A stretch of DNA of 7,404 nucleotides, taken from Candidatus Arcticimaribacter sp. Its GTDB lineage: Bacteria; Bacteroidota; Bacteroidia; Flavobacteriales; Flavobacteriaceae. Positions within the stretch are counted from its first letter, which is position 1. Every line of letters begins with the position of its first letter. Positions 1 through 7,304 of this stretch are shown piece after piece. The stretch is taken from contig WTJB01000231.1 in the NCBI GenBank assembly GCA_011526335.1, positions 1-7,404 on the forward strand, read 5' to 3'. The translations under genes were made by a program, and so were the position numbers. The notes under the pieces are model-generated. The model did no database searches. It was not told the DNA's origin and saw only the letters and a list, made by a program, of their open reading frames with translations.

Positions 1-1131
1 GATGCTTACTTTATCCAAGAACCCCTCTTTTTTGCGCACATATTTATAGTTGTAAAAGCCCTGTTTTAATAATAGAATCCCTTCGTATACTTCTGTTTTG
101 GGATTGTAGATCATCTTGTTTTCTTCGTTGAGTTCGTAGTTATTGAACTTTCCATAGATGTAAATATCGCCTTCTTCTAGCACTTTCTGTCGAGCAAGGC
201 TGAAGTAGACAATGCTGTAGTCTGCTTCAATAGCGGGATCTTCGCCCTGCAGCGTTTGGGTAACATAGTCTCCATTGATGTCCGGGTAATACGTATATCC
301 TGCTCGGTTTCTGGGTAAATCTGTAAAGAGGTAGGTGTGGTAAATTTCTTGTTTGTCTGTGTATTGAATATTGGGCGTGGTTACCCGCAATTCTTTGGTG
401 TCCAGAAAGAAATATTCATTTCCTCCCTCGAACTGAGTAGCTTTGTCGTATCTGTACACCAACTGATTGTTGCTGATGTACTGCGGTGGAGGTGCCAATA
501 GTTGACTGTCCCATTGATGGTTTTGAAGCAGTACAACTTTTAAGGTTGTTTCTGGGTTGCGTAGATTTATTCCCAAAGGGGTAATGGTAAATTGTAGAGT
601 TTGATGGGTGCTAAAATTTTGAATGTCGCGGGAAGCAAATACCCCGGTCTGAACGGTTGTTTGGGGTTGTATGACCAAAAACTTTCGCGAGAACATCAAC
701 TCGTCATAACGGTTGTAAACTTCCAAAAGGTAGTTGCCTGCTTTTTTAAACCGGGTATTGTTGTTGGGAAGTTCTAAGCGATAGTGTGTATAACGTTGTA
801 AGGTGCCATAGGAACTGTTAAACTGATCAATGCGCTGGTTGTCAAAACCGTCTATGTATTCGTTTTTAAACAAAACCGTAGGTGTCCAGTCGTAATTGAA
901 ATATTGAATTTTATAATAGTAGTCTTCGTCGGTGCCGAGTAAGTCGTCAAATTCCAACACCATGGTTTCGTTTAATTTTAGTATCGGAAATTGATCCTCT
1001 TTTTGGGGGCATTTAAAGGAAATTGTTCTCAGGTGATCCCCTAAGGTTTTTTCCTCAGCTATTTGGGCATATGCTTGAAAGACCTGTAAAATAAGGGCTG
1101 TAAAGATGTATCTGGTCAATGCGTTCAACAT
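1..1131 (-). CDS. Type IX secretion system plug-domain (DUF5103) protein, 3' end missing
   Basis: The minus strand is open without a stop from the ATG at 1131-1129 to base 1, giving 377 residues and no stop codon, so the C-terminus lies outside the window. An in-frame TGA five codons upstream (1146-1144) with no ATG between fixes the start. Residues 1-22 look like a Sec signal peptide (hydrophobic segment about 8-20, Ala-Tyr-Ala before Gln23), with no lipobox cysteine. The mature part is rich in aromatic and beta-strand-like sequence. It carries motifs I associate with the DUF5103 family: YYYKIQYFNYDW (71-82), EYIDGF (91-96), YTHYRLELPN (114-123), PPPQYI (214-219), GYTYYPDINGDY (278-289) and LKQGFYNYKYV (355-365). 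Family members are usually about 400-430 residues, so perhaps 30-50 are missing. In Flavobacterium johnsoniae the Plug protein closes the extracellular-side or periplasmic access of the SprA translocon. Whether this paralogue does that or only shares the fold is not shown. It is transcribed divergently from nqrA. Confidence 0.88.
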   Translation of the reverse strand, partial: MLNALTRYIFTALILQVFQAYAQIAEEKTLGDHLRTISFKCPQKEDQFPILKLNETMVLEFDDLLGTDEDYYYKIQYFNYDWTPTVLFKNEYIDGFDNQRIDQFNSSYGTLQRYTHYRLELPNNNTRFKKAGNYLLEVYNRYDELMFSRKFLVIQPQTTVQTGVFASRDIQNFSTHQTLQFTITPLGINLRNPETTLKVVLLQNHQWDSQLLAPPPQYISNNQLVYRYDKATQFEGGNEYFFLDTKELRVTTPNIQYTDKQEIYHTYLFTDLPRNRAGYTYYPDINGDYVTQTLQGEDPAIEADYSIVYFSLARQKVLEEGDIYIYGKFNNYELNEENKMIYNPKTEVYEGILLLKQGFYNYKYVRKKEGFLDKVSI

Positions 1132-1310
1132 AACGATTTTAAATCACTCTTTAAACGAATGAAAGTAGGGTTTTCGTATGCTCATTTTTAAGGTTAAACA
1201 AGTTATTTAGATTCATTATAAATAGCCGAAATTACCCAATTCTTGCTTTTATTGAGACAGGATTAATTAGTAAATTTGTGTGAATTTTTAGAATTAAACA
1301 TTTCTATACT
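1132..1310. other. Divergent intergenic region between plug-domain gene and nqrA
   Basis: This 179-bp AT-rich stretch separates the start codons of two divergent genes and must hold both promoters unless one is transcribed from within its neighbour. I see no open frame of note, no RNA gene and no clear long inverted repeat. On the plus strand a Bacteroidota-type -7 element is visible (listed separately). On the minus strand I found only imperfect matches to TAnnTTTG (for example TAACTTGT, read from 1205 to 1198, and TAATTTCG, read from 1234 to 1227). Neither has a well-placed upstream TTG, so no promoter is called for the plug-domain gene. Confidence 0.7.
1251..1278 (+). promoter_or_regulatory. 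Candidate Bacteroidota sigma-A promoter of the nqr operon
   Basis: TAAATTTG at 1271-1278 matches the TAnnTTTG -7 consensus described for Bacteroides and Flavobacterium. The nearest upstream TTG triplets are at 1252-1254 (16-bp spacer) and 1243-1245 (25-bp spacer). Both fall just outside the usual 17-23 bp, so the -33 half is weak or uncertain. Transcription would begin a few bases after 1278, leaving a leader of roughly 25 nt before the nqrA ATG at 1311. The leader has no Shine-Dalgarno sequence, as is common in this phylum. The -7 match is seen directly; promoter function is inferred. Confidence 0.55.
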
Positions 1311-2666
1311 ATGTCCAAAGACATTCGTATCTCACAGGGTGCCAATCTTAACCTTGAGGGAGAAGCCAATAAGATTCTGGTAGACCTACCTGAGTCAAAA
1401 ACATTTGCGCTAAAGCCGGACGATTTTTTTTCCATGACTCCAAAGATGATTGCCAAAGAAGGCGAGCGTGTTCAAAAAGGAACACCCTTATTTTTTTCGA
1501 AAAGCAATCCGCGGGTACATTTTGTCTCGCCAGTAGCCGGAGAACTTACTGCTATTGTTCGTGGTGCTAAAAGAAAAATCTTAGAAGTTGTCATAACAGC
1601 AGACGGATCAGGAGAAGCTGTAAAACACGAAATTCCTGAATTGTCTAGTTTGGATGCCGAAGGCGTAAAAGAAATTTTATTGACCAGCGGTGCATGGCCT
1701 TTTATCAAGCAGCGTCCTTACGATATTATCGCACAACCTGAGGATCAGCCCAAAGCGATATTTGTTTCCGCTTTCGCAACAGATCCTTTAGGAGTAGATT
1801 ACGACTTTTTGCTTAAAAACAACAAAGCAGAATTTCAGAAAGGGATAGATGTATTATCAAAACTTTGTGATAAAGGCGTTACGCTTACCGCAGATGCGAG
1901 TTTTAAAGGAATGTTTGAAAATATTCAAAACGCCAATGTTGTAGGGGTGAAAGGAAAACATCCTGCAGGGAATGTAGGGGTGCAAATCCATCATTTAGAT
2001 CCTATCAGTATGGGCGAAAAGGTCTGGGTCGTAGGTCCAGAGGATGTTGCGAATATAGGGGCTCTTTTTATGACAGGGGAGTATTCTGCGCAACGTACCG
2101 TAGCTCTTGTAGGGTCATCCGTAAAAAACCCACAATACTTTAAAGCAACCCTTGGTGCTTCTGTAAACGCACTATTGTCGGGTAGCGATATTGATGATGC
2201 ACAACCTAACCGACTCATCAGCGGAGACGTCCTTACGGGCGATGCCGTTTCTGCAGACGGGTATTTAGGATTTTATAAAAACTTATTTTCGGTCATTCCA
2301 GAAGGAAACCACTACCGTATGTTTGGTTGGTTGCCGTTTGTAGATAACAAAATTCCAAGCCTTTCGAAAACGTCGCTTTCTTGGTTGTTTAGCAAAAAGA
2401 AAGCCGTAGTAGATACCAACCTAAACGGAGAAGAAAGAGCGCTTGTGGTTACTGGGGAAATGGAAAAGGTATTTCCAATGGCTATCTATCCCATGCAGTT
2501 GTTAAAAGCCTGTATGATAGAGGATATCGAGCGTATGGAAGCCCTGGGTATTTATGAAGTAGCACCAGAGGATTTTGGAATGATTGATTTCTCTTCTACT
2601 TCTAAAATAGAAGCCCAAGAAATCATAAAGACTGGAATTGAATTAATGATAAAAGAAGAAGGATAA
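1311..2666 (+). CDS. nqrA: Na+-translocating NADH:quinone oxidoreductase subunit A
   Basis: NqrA is the cytoplasmic-side, cofactor-free subunit of Na+-NQR. It sits on NqrB and helps form the quinone-binding region. The 451-residue product is close to the usual 445-450. The N-terminal part resembles the family's lipoyl/barrel-like domain, with KEGERVQKGTPLF (49-61) and SPVAGE (73-78). The middle Rossmann-like part carries GAWPFIKQRP (127-136) and KGKHPAGNVGVQIHHLDP (214-231). The C-terminal SLBB-like part has SGDVLTG (304-310), FPMAIYPMQLLKA (388-400) and an acidic stretch ending in DFGMIDF (421-427). No long hydrophobic segment is present, consistent with a soluble peripheral subunit. The ATG at 1311 aligns with the normal family N-terminus and no Shine-Dalgarno site precedes it. 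It is the first gene of the operon, and nqrB starts 10 bp after its stop. Confidence 0.97.
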   Translation: MSKDIRISQGANLNLEGEANKILVDLPESKTFALKPDDFFSMTPKMIAKEGERVQKGTPLFFSKSNPRVHFVSPVAGELTAIVRGAKRKILEVVITADGSGEAVKHEIPELSSLDAEGVKEILLTSGAWPFIKQRPYDIIAQPEDQPKAIFVSAFATDPLGVDYDFLLKNNKAEFQKGIDVLSKLCDKGVTLTADASFKGMFENIQNANVVGVKGKHPAGNVGVQIHHLDPISMGEKVWVVGPEDVANIGALFMTGEYSAQRTVALVGSSVKNPQYFKATLGASVNALLSGSDIDDAQPNRLISGDVLTGDAVSADGYLGFYKNLFSVIPEGNHYRMFGWLPFVDNKIPSLSKTSLSWLFSKKKAVVDTNLNGEERALVVTGEMEKVFPMAIYPMQLLKACMIEDIERMEALGIYEVAPEDFGMIDFSSTSKIEAQEIIKTGIELMIKEEG

Positions 2667-2676
2667 ACGCAGGACT

Positions 2677-3834
2677 ATGAATTTTTTAAGAAAAACACTA
2701 GACAACATCAAAAAGCCTTTTGGTAAAGGTGAGAAATTTGAGCGTTTTGCTCCAGCTGTAAATGCTTTTGATACTTTTTTGTTTGTACCTAATCACACAA
2801 CCAAAAAAGGAGCACACATTCGCGATGCGGTAGATTTAAAACGTACCATGGTAACGGTCATTATCGCCTTGTTACCGGCACTTATTTACGGTATATACAA
2901 CACCGGGTACCAATATTATATCCAGACCGGAGAAGCCTTTACATTTTTGGATGCCTTTATCCACGGGTCTTGGAAAATTGTACCCATGATTGCCGTATCC
3001 TACATCGTAGGGCTTACGATTGAATTTATTTTCGCTATCTATAGAGGGCATGAAGTAAACGAAGGCTATCTTGTCACAGGCTTGTTAATCCCTATGATTA
3101 TGCCGGTTGACATTCCTCTATGGATGGTAGCCATCTCTGTTGCTTTTGCTGTACTTATTGCCAAAGAAGCTTTTGGCGGTACTGGGATGAACATCTTAAA
3201 TCCAGCACTAACGGCTAGAGCTTTTGCTTTCTTTGCCTACCCCACTTACATGTCGGGGAACAAAGTATGGGTCTCTGAAGCATCCAATTACGATGGTATT
3301 TCTGGAGAAACCATTTTAGGAAGCCTTGCAGCCGGCAACGATGTAAGTTATTCTTTTATGGAAATGTTTAACGGAGCCATTCCCGGATCCATTGCAGAAA
3401 CTTCTACCTTATGGGTATTAGTAGGTGCTGCTATACTCATCATTACAGGTGTAGGCAGCTGGCGTATCATCTTCGGCGGTATTGCAGGCGCAGCCATCAT
3501 GGGCTTCTTATTTAACCTGTGGAGTGCCAATGCCTTGATGAGTTTTGATTGGATGAATCACTTAGTGGTAGGTGGTTTTGCTTTTGGAATCGTATTTATG
3601 GCAACGGACCCTGTATCGGGAGCGCAGACCAATAAAGGGAAATGGATTTATGGATTTTTAATCGGTATTTTCTGTATCCTTATCCGTGTCTTTAATCCAG
3701 CTTATCCAGAAGGTGTGATGTTGGCCATATTGTTGATGAATGTATTTGCACCAACCATTGATCACTACGTAGTAGAGGCGAACATCAATAAAAGAAAAAA
3801 ACGTTGGGCTGCGGCACAACTTAAAACAGCATAA
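2677..3834 (+). CDS. nqrB: Na+-translocating NADH:quinone oxidoreductase subunit B
   Basis: NqrB is the large integral membrane subunit. It carries one covalent FMN and riboflavin, contributes the quinone site, and is thought to house the Na+ path. The 385-residue product belongs to the NqrB/RnfD family and has about nine or ten hydrophobic segments, for example about 57-75, 101-121, 150-166, 247-266, 296-312, 323-339 and 344-358. Family motifs include HEVNEGYLVTG (125-135), KEAFGGTGMNILNPALTARAF (two overlapping parts, 163-183), GSIAETST (237-244) and ATDPVSG (309-315). The FMN-accepting threonine (Thr236 in Vibrio cholerae) corresponds to Thr212 in DGISGET (206-212). Most homologues have SGAT, so the Ala-to-Glu change at 211 is odd. 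The N-terminal 55 residues are soluble and basic, as in other NqrB proteins. The ATG at 2677 follows an AGGA only 2 bp away, too close to act as a normal ribosome site. nqrC begins 2 bp after the stop. Confidence 0.97.
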   Translation: MNFLRKTLDNIKKPFGKGEKFERFAPAVNAFDTFLFVPNHTTKKGAHIRDAVDLKRTMVTVIIALLPALIYGIYNTGYQYYIQTGEAFTFLDAFIHGSWKIVPMIAVSYIVGLTIEFIFAIYRGHEVNEGYLVTGLLIPMIMPVDIPLWMVAISVAFAVLIAKEAFGGTGMNILNPALTARAFAFFAYPTYMSGNKVWVSEASNYDGISGETILGSLAAGNDVSYSFMEMFNGAIPGSIAETSTLWVLVGAAILIITGVGSWRIIFGGIAGAAIMGFLFNLWSANALMSFDWMNHLVVGGFAFGIVFMATDPVSGAQTNKGKWIYGFLIGIFCILIRVFNPAYPEGVMLAILLMNVFAPTIDHYVVEANINKRKKRWAAAQLKTA

Positions 3835-3836
3835 AC

Positions 3837-4637
3837 ATGAACAGAGATAGTAATTTATACACTTTTCTTTTCGCTGCCATTATGGTTTTTGTGGTTGCCT
3901 CTTCCTTGGCGTTTACTGCAACAGCCCTAAAAGACAAGCAAAACGAAAATGTTCGAAAAGAGCAAATGCAAAATATTTTGTCTACCATCGGAATTCAAAC
4001 CGACCGTGACCAGGCAGAGACTTTGTATAACAAATACATCACAGAGCAATTATCCCTCACCCTTGATGGGAGTACTGATGCTAGTGTAGATGCGTTTAAA
4101 ATTCAATTGGCAACAGAAACCAAGAAACCCGTTGATCAACAACGTTTTCCACTTTATGTAGCCGAAGTAGAGGCCGATACCTATTATATCGTACCGCTGC
4201 GCGGAGCAGGTTTATGGGATGCCATTTGGGGGTATATGGCCCTCGAAAAAGATCTATCAACCATCAAAGGTGTGGTGTTTGATCACAAAGGAGAAACCGC
4301 TGGTTTGGGAGCAGAAATTACCCAAGCTTGGTTTCAGGATCGTTTTGTAGGCGAACGTATTTTTGACGATGCTGGCGCATTGGTCGGAATTAACGTATCT
4401 AAAACCAACAATGATCCACAAGGGAACGATAAGATGGATCATGAAGTAGATGCTATCTCTGGAGCGACCATTACTGGGGACGGCGTTACCGCCATGATTA
4501 GCGAGCGATTAGCACACTACACGCCTTATTTTAAAAATACCTTAGACGCAAATAAAGAAGAAGTAACAGCACCCGAAGGAATGGAAGAAATTGAGGCTGT
4601 TACCGAAGAAGCGGAACCAATTGCATATCAAAATTAA
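3837..4637 (+). CDS. nqrC: Na+-translocating NADH:quinone oxidoreductase subunit C
   Basis: NqrC is a single-span membrane protein with an FMN-binding domain outside the cytoplasm. It relays electrons between the NqrD/E iron-sulfur site and NqrB. The 266-residue product has one N-terminal transmembrane helix at about 8-30, then a soluble domain. The FMN-binding-domain motifs are GAGLWDAIWGY (123-133), KGETAGLGAEI (151-161) and DAISGATITGDGVTAM (205-220). Thr211 in the canonical DxxSGAT matches the covalently flavinylated Thr225 of Vibrio cholerae, so the protein is a likely ApbE substrate. After about residue 235 comes a Glu-rich, apparently disordered tail (about 236-266) with roughly nine glutamates, more than I expect from the usual family end. 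The start at 3837 is 2 bp after the nqrB stop, so translational coupling is likely. nqrD begins 4 bp after its stop. Confidence 0.97.
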   Translation: MNRDSNLYTFLFAAIMVFVVASSLAFTATALKDKQNENVRKEQMQNILSTIGIQTDRDQAETLYNKYITEQLSLTLDGSTDASVDAFKIQLATETKKPVDQQRFPLYVAEVEADTYYIVPLRGAGLWDAIWGYMALEKDLSTIKGVVFDHKGETAGLGAEITQAWFQDRFVGERIFDDAGALVGINVSKTNNDPQGNDKMDHEVDAISGATITGDGVTAMISERLAHYTPYFKNTLDANKEEVTAPEGMEEIEAVTEEAEPIAYQN

Positions 4638-4641
4638 ACCT

Positions 4642-5331
4642 ATGGCAACACAAAACGCTAAAAAGAAGCCAATGCTGCTTTTTGTAAACAAGGAAAAAGA
4701 GCCACTTTTTTCCAAAAAGAATAGAGCTCTTCTTTCTGATCCTATGGATGACAATAACCCAATTACGGTTCAAGTATTGGGGATTTGCTCTGCCCTAGCC
4801 ATTACGGTGCAGCTTAAGCCTGCCATTGTGATGAGTATTTCAGTTATGGCTGTAATGGCAGCAAGTAACGTTATCATTTCTTTACTCAGAAATTTAATCC
4901 CTAACCGAATTCGTATCATTGTTCAGTTGGTTGTTGTAGCTGCTATGGTGGTCTTGGTTGATCAAATTTTGAAAGCCTTCGCCTATGACGTTTACAAAGA
5001 GTTGTCCATCTTTATTGGACTGATCATTACCAACTGTATCGTGATGGGACGTCTTGAAGCTTTTGCTTTAGGCAATGGCGTATGGAAATCTTTCTTAGAC
5101 GGTATCGGGAATGCAGCAGGGTATGGATTTATTCTTATCGTGGTCGCTTTCTTCCGCGAATTGCTCGGCTCAGGAAAGTTATTGGGTTATCAAGTAATTC
5201 CCGATAGTCTTTATGCTATGGGCTATGAGAACAACGGCTTGATGTTGCTTTCGCCAATGGCATTAATCACAGTAGGTGTATTCATTTGGTTTCAACGTGC
5301 GCGAAACCGTAAACTCATTGAAAAAAACTAA
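4642..5331 (+). CDS. nqrD: Na+-translocating NADH:quinone oxidoreductase subunit D
   Basis: NqrD is a six-helix membrane subunit that pairs with NqrE in inverted orientation and holds half of the intramembrane [2Fe-2S] site. From the ATG at 4642 the product is 229 residues, longer than the usual 205-215. Cys49 in LGICSALAI and Cys132 in ITNCIVMG are 83 residues apart, the same spacing as Vibrio cholerae Cys29 and Cys112, so the core is intact and the extra length is about 20 residues at the N-terminus. Other family motifs are DNNPITVQVLG (37-47), RIIVQLVVVA (91-100) and FFRELLGSGKL (near 170-180). I chose 4642 because it lies 4 bp after nqrC, like the other junctions. An ATG at 4591 in the same frame would overlap nqrC by 47 bp and add a non-conserved stretch of 17 residues. 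An ATG at 4672 (Met11) is a plausible shorter alternative. Confidence 0.95.
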   Translation: MATQNAKKKPMLLFVNKEKEPLFSKKNRALLSDPMDDNNPITVQVLGICSALAITVQLKPAIVMSISVMAVMAASNVIISLLRNLIPNRIRIIVQLVVVAAMVVLVDQILKAFAYDVYKELSIFIGLIITNCIVMGRLEAFALGNGVWKSFLDGIGNAAGYGFILIVVAFFRELLGSGKLLGYQVIPDSLYAMGYENNGLMLLSPMALITVGVFIWFQRARNRKLIEKN

Positions 5332-5334
5332 GGA

Positions 5335-5952
5335 ATGGAAACATACGTTAACTTATTTGTCAAAAGTATATTTATAGAGAACATGATTTTCGCCTATTTC
5401 TTAGGGATGTGTTCTTATTTGGCGGTATCAAAAACGGTAAAGACAGCTGTAGGGTTAGGTTTAGCCGTAATCTTTGTACTTGCCATTACCGTACCCATCA
5501 ACTTTTTATTAGACAGCTACTTGCTAAAGCCTGGTGCTTTGGCTTGGTTAGGTGCAGAATACGCGGCTTTGGATCTTAGCTTTTTAAGTTTTATCATGTT
5601 TATTGCCGTGATCGCCTCTATGGTGCAATTGGTAGAAATGATTGTAGAAAAGTTTGCCCCTGCACTTTACGGTGCCTTAGGGATTTTCTTACCCCTAATT
5701 GCGGTAAACTGCGCTATCTTGGGAGGATCGCTCTTTATGCAGCAAAAAGACTTTGCAGGTGTAGGAGAGTCTGCTGTCTACGGTTTCGGCTCGGGAATTG
5801 GTTGGTTTTTAGCCATTATCGCTATTGCGGCTATCCGTGAGAAAATCACCTACTCTAACGTTCCTGCACCCCTTAGAGGTTTAGGAATTACCTTTATTAT
5901 TACAGGACTCATGGCCATTGGGTTTATGAGCTTTATGGGAATTAAATTATAA
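5335..5952 (+). CDS. nqrE: Na+-translocating NADH:quinone oxidoreductase subunit E
   Basis: NqrE is the partner of NqrD; the two six-helix proteins are related to each other and to RnfE/RnfA, and together coordinate the membrane [2Fe-2S] centre. The 205-residue product is of normal family length and almost wholly hydrophobic, with helices at about 10-30, 37-60, 82-102, 113-132, 151-168 and 180-200. Cys26 (FLGMCSYLA) sits at the same number as the Vibrio cholerae ligand, and Cys126 (AVNCAILGG) corresponds to its Cys120. Other conserved features are the N-terminal [12 protein letters not shown] (13-24), [13 protein letters not shown] (100-112) and the AIREK stretch (166-170). The ATG lies 3 bp after the nqrD stop. 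An AAGGA immediately abuts it, too close for normal ribosome positioning, so coupling to nqrD translation is likely. nqrF follows 8 bp after the stop. Confidence 0.97.
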   Translation: METYVNLFVKSIFIENMIFAYFLGMCSYLAVSKTVKTAVGLGLAVIFVLAITVPINFLLDSYLLKPGALAWLGAEYAALDLSFLSFIMFIAVIASMVQLVEMIVEKFAPALYGALGIFLPLIAVNCAILGGSLFMQQKDFAGVGESAVYGFGSGIGWFLAIIAIAAIREKITYSNVPAPLRGLGITFIITGLMAIGFMSFMGIKL

Positions 5953-5960
5953 TTATCAGT

Positions 5961-7256
5961 ATGGATTATACGATTATTTTAGCAAGTGTAGTTGTCTTTT
6001 TAGGCATCATCTTTTTATTGGTTGCAATGTTGTTGGGTGCTAAAGCAAAGTTATTGCCCTCTGGACCGGTCTCTCTTTTGATCAACGGAGAAAATAACGT
6101 CGAAGTATCCTCTGGGAGTACGTTACTCAACACTCTTGGGAACAACAAAATATTTTTACCATCTGCCTGTGGTGGAGGGGGAACATGTATCCAGTGTAAA
6201 TGTCAGGTCATTGAAGGAGGAGGAGAAATTCTTCCCACAGAAAAGCCTCACTTTTCACGTAAGGAAATTGCCGAAGGCTGGCGTTTAGGTTGCCAAGTGA
6301 AGGTAAAAGAAAACATGGTGATCCAAGTACCCGAAGAAGTATTTGGAATCAAAAAGTGGGAAGCTACTGTGGTGCGTAACTGGAATGTTGCCTCTTTTAT
6401 CAAAGAATTTGTGGTAGAGCTTCCAGAAGAAATGGACTACAAAGCAGGAGGATATATACAGATAGAAATTCCTCAATGTGAAGTAAAATACGAAGACATA
6501 GATATCTCTGCGCACCCAGAAGAACATCCGGGCGAAAAAGAGAAGTTTAAAATGGAATGGGATAACTTTAACCTATGGCCTTTGGTGATGAAAAATCCCG
6601 AGTCTGTGGAAAGAGCCTACTCCATGGCTTCTTATCCTGCAGAAGGACGCGAAATCATGCTTAACGTTCGTATTGCTACCCCACCATGGGACCGCGCAAA
6701 GAACGGCTGGATGGATGTAAACCCTGGGATAGCCTCTTCGTATATCTTCTCTAAAAAACCAGGAGATAAAGTAACCATCTCGGGTCCTTTTGGTGAATTT
6801 TTCATCAATGAGTCTGATGCTGAAATGCTTTACGTAGGAGGAGGAGCTGGAATGGCTCCCATGCGTTCGCACCTATACGAGCTTTTCCGTACAATAAAAA
6901 CGGGAAGAAAAGTAACCTTCTGGTACGGAGGTCGCTCTAAGCGAGAATTATTCTACTTAGAACACTTTAGAGCCTTGGAAAAAGATTATCCAAACTTTAA
7001 GTTCTATGTGGCGCTTTCAGAGCCTTTAGAAGAAGACAATTGGAAAGTGAAAGACGGTTTAGACGGTGAAGGCGATGGATTTAAAGGATTTGTCCATCAA
7101 GTTGTAATCGATAATTATTTATCTACACACGAAGCACCTGAAGACATAGAAGTATACTTCTGTGGTCCTCCGTTGATGAATCAAGCGGTCGAAAAAATGG
7201 CCGATGACTTTGGAATTCCTCCTGAAAATGTTCGTTTTGACGATTTCGGAGGGTAA
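5961..7256 (+). CDS. nqrF: Na+-translocating NADH:quinone oxidoreductase subunit F (NADH dehydrogenase, FAD and [2Fe-2S])
   Basis: NqrF is the electron entry point: it oxidises NADH in the cytoplasm and feeds electrons through FAD to a [2Fe-2S] cluster. The 431-residue product has an N-terminal anchor helix (about 4-26), then a plant-type ferredoxin domain with Cys70, Cys76, Cys79 and Cys111, identical in number to the Vibrio cholerae ligands. An extra Cys81 follows. The ferredoxin-reductase part has the flavin motif RAYS (218-221), SGPFGEF (274-280), the nucleotide-binding GGGAGMAP (293-300), CGPPLMN (401-407) and the family C-terminus DDFGG (427-431). It is somewhat longer than the Vibrio protein (about 408). 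Part of the extra length is between the ferredoxin and flavin motifs (near 175-210, His/Glu-rich) and part is near 360-376; I regard both as normal for Bacteroidota but could not align to check. It is the last nqr gene, followed after 9 bp by a terminator hairpin. Confidence 0.97.
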   Translation: MDYTIILASVVVFLGIIFLLVAMLLGAKAKLLPSGPVSLLINGENNVEVSSGSTLLNTLGNNKIFLPSACGGGGTCIQCKCQVIEGGGEILPTEKPHFSRKEIAEGWRLGCQVKVKENMVIQVPEEVFGIKKWEATVVRNWNVASFIKEFVVELPEEMDYKAGGYIQIEIPQCEVKYEDIDISAHPEEHPGEKEKFKMEWDNFNLWPLVMKNPESVERAYSMASYPAEGREIMLNVRIATPPWDRAKNGWMDVNPGIASSYIFSKKPGDKVTISGPFGEFFINESDAEMLYVGGGAGMAPMRSHLYELFRTIKTGRKVTFWYGGRSKRELFYLEHFRALEKDYPNFKFYVALSEPLEEDNWKVKDGLDGEGDGFKGFVHQVVIDNYLSTHEAPEDIEVYFCGPPLMNQAVEKMADDFGIPPENVRFDDFGG

Positions 7257-7265
7257 ACTTTCGTT

Positions 7266-7300
7266 AAAAGGTGGTCATATGACCACCTTTTTTTATTTTT
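7266..7300 (+). terminator. Rho-independent terminator of the nqr operon
   Basis: Bases 7266-7291 form a perfect 26-bp palindrome. Its core GGTGGTCATATGACCACC (7270-7287) is flanked by AAAA and TTTT. In RNA it gives a GC-rich stem with a short AU loop, followed by a run of seven U (7288-7294) and further U after one A (to 7300). It starts 9 bp after the nqrF stop, the expected place for the end of the operon transcript. On the opposite strand only four T follow the stem, so activity there would be weaker. Confidence 0.9.
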
Positions 7301-7304
7301 AAAT

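Noticed and set aside
1132..1310. Riboswitch or small RNA in the divergent intergenic region
   Set aside because: The expected nqrA leader is only about 25 nt and no stem-loop with a U tract or known riboswitch core is visible.
1424..1497. T8 (1424-1431) and T7 (1491-1497) runs in nqrA, which might suggest slippage or phase variation
   Set aside because: They encode Phe codons at conserved positions in an AT-rich coding context and the frame is intact; a core respiratory subunit is an unlikely phase-variable gene.
4591..4641. Upstream in-frame ATG that would make NqrD 246 residues and overlap nqrC
   Set aside because: The added 17 residues come from reading the nqrC 3' end in another frame and lack family similarity; the ATG at 4642 fits the short intergenic spacing of the operon.
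4591..4660. Possible RnfABCDEG operon instead of nqr
   Set aside because: The first gene is NqrA, the last is a ferredoxin-reductase fusion NqrF, and no RnfB or RnfC polyferredoxin is present, so this is Na+-NQR.
6285..6872. Minus-strand open frames of 80 and 99 codons inside nqrF
   Set aside because: They lie antisense to the conserved flavin and nucleotide-binding domains, have no family resemblance and no promoter or ribosome site, so they are shadows of nqrF codon usage. The other minus-strand frames inside nqrA-nqrE were rejected for the same reason.
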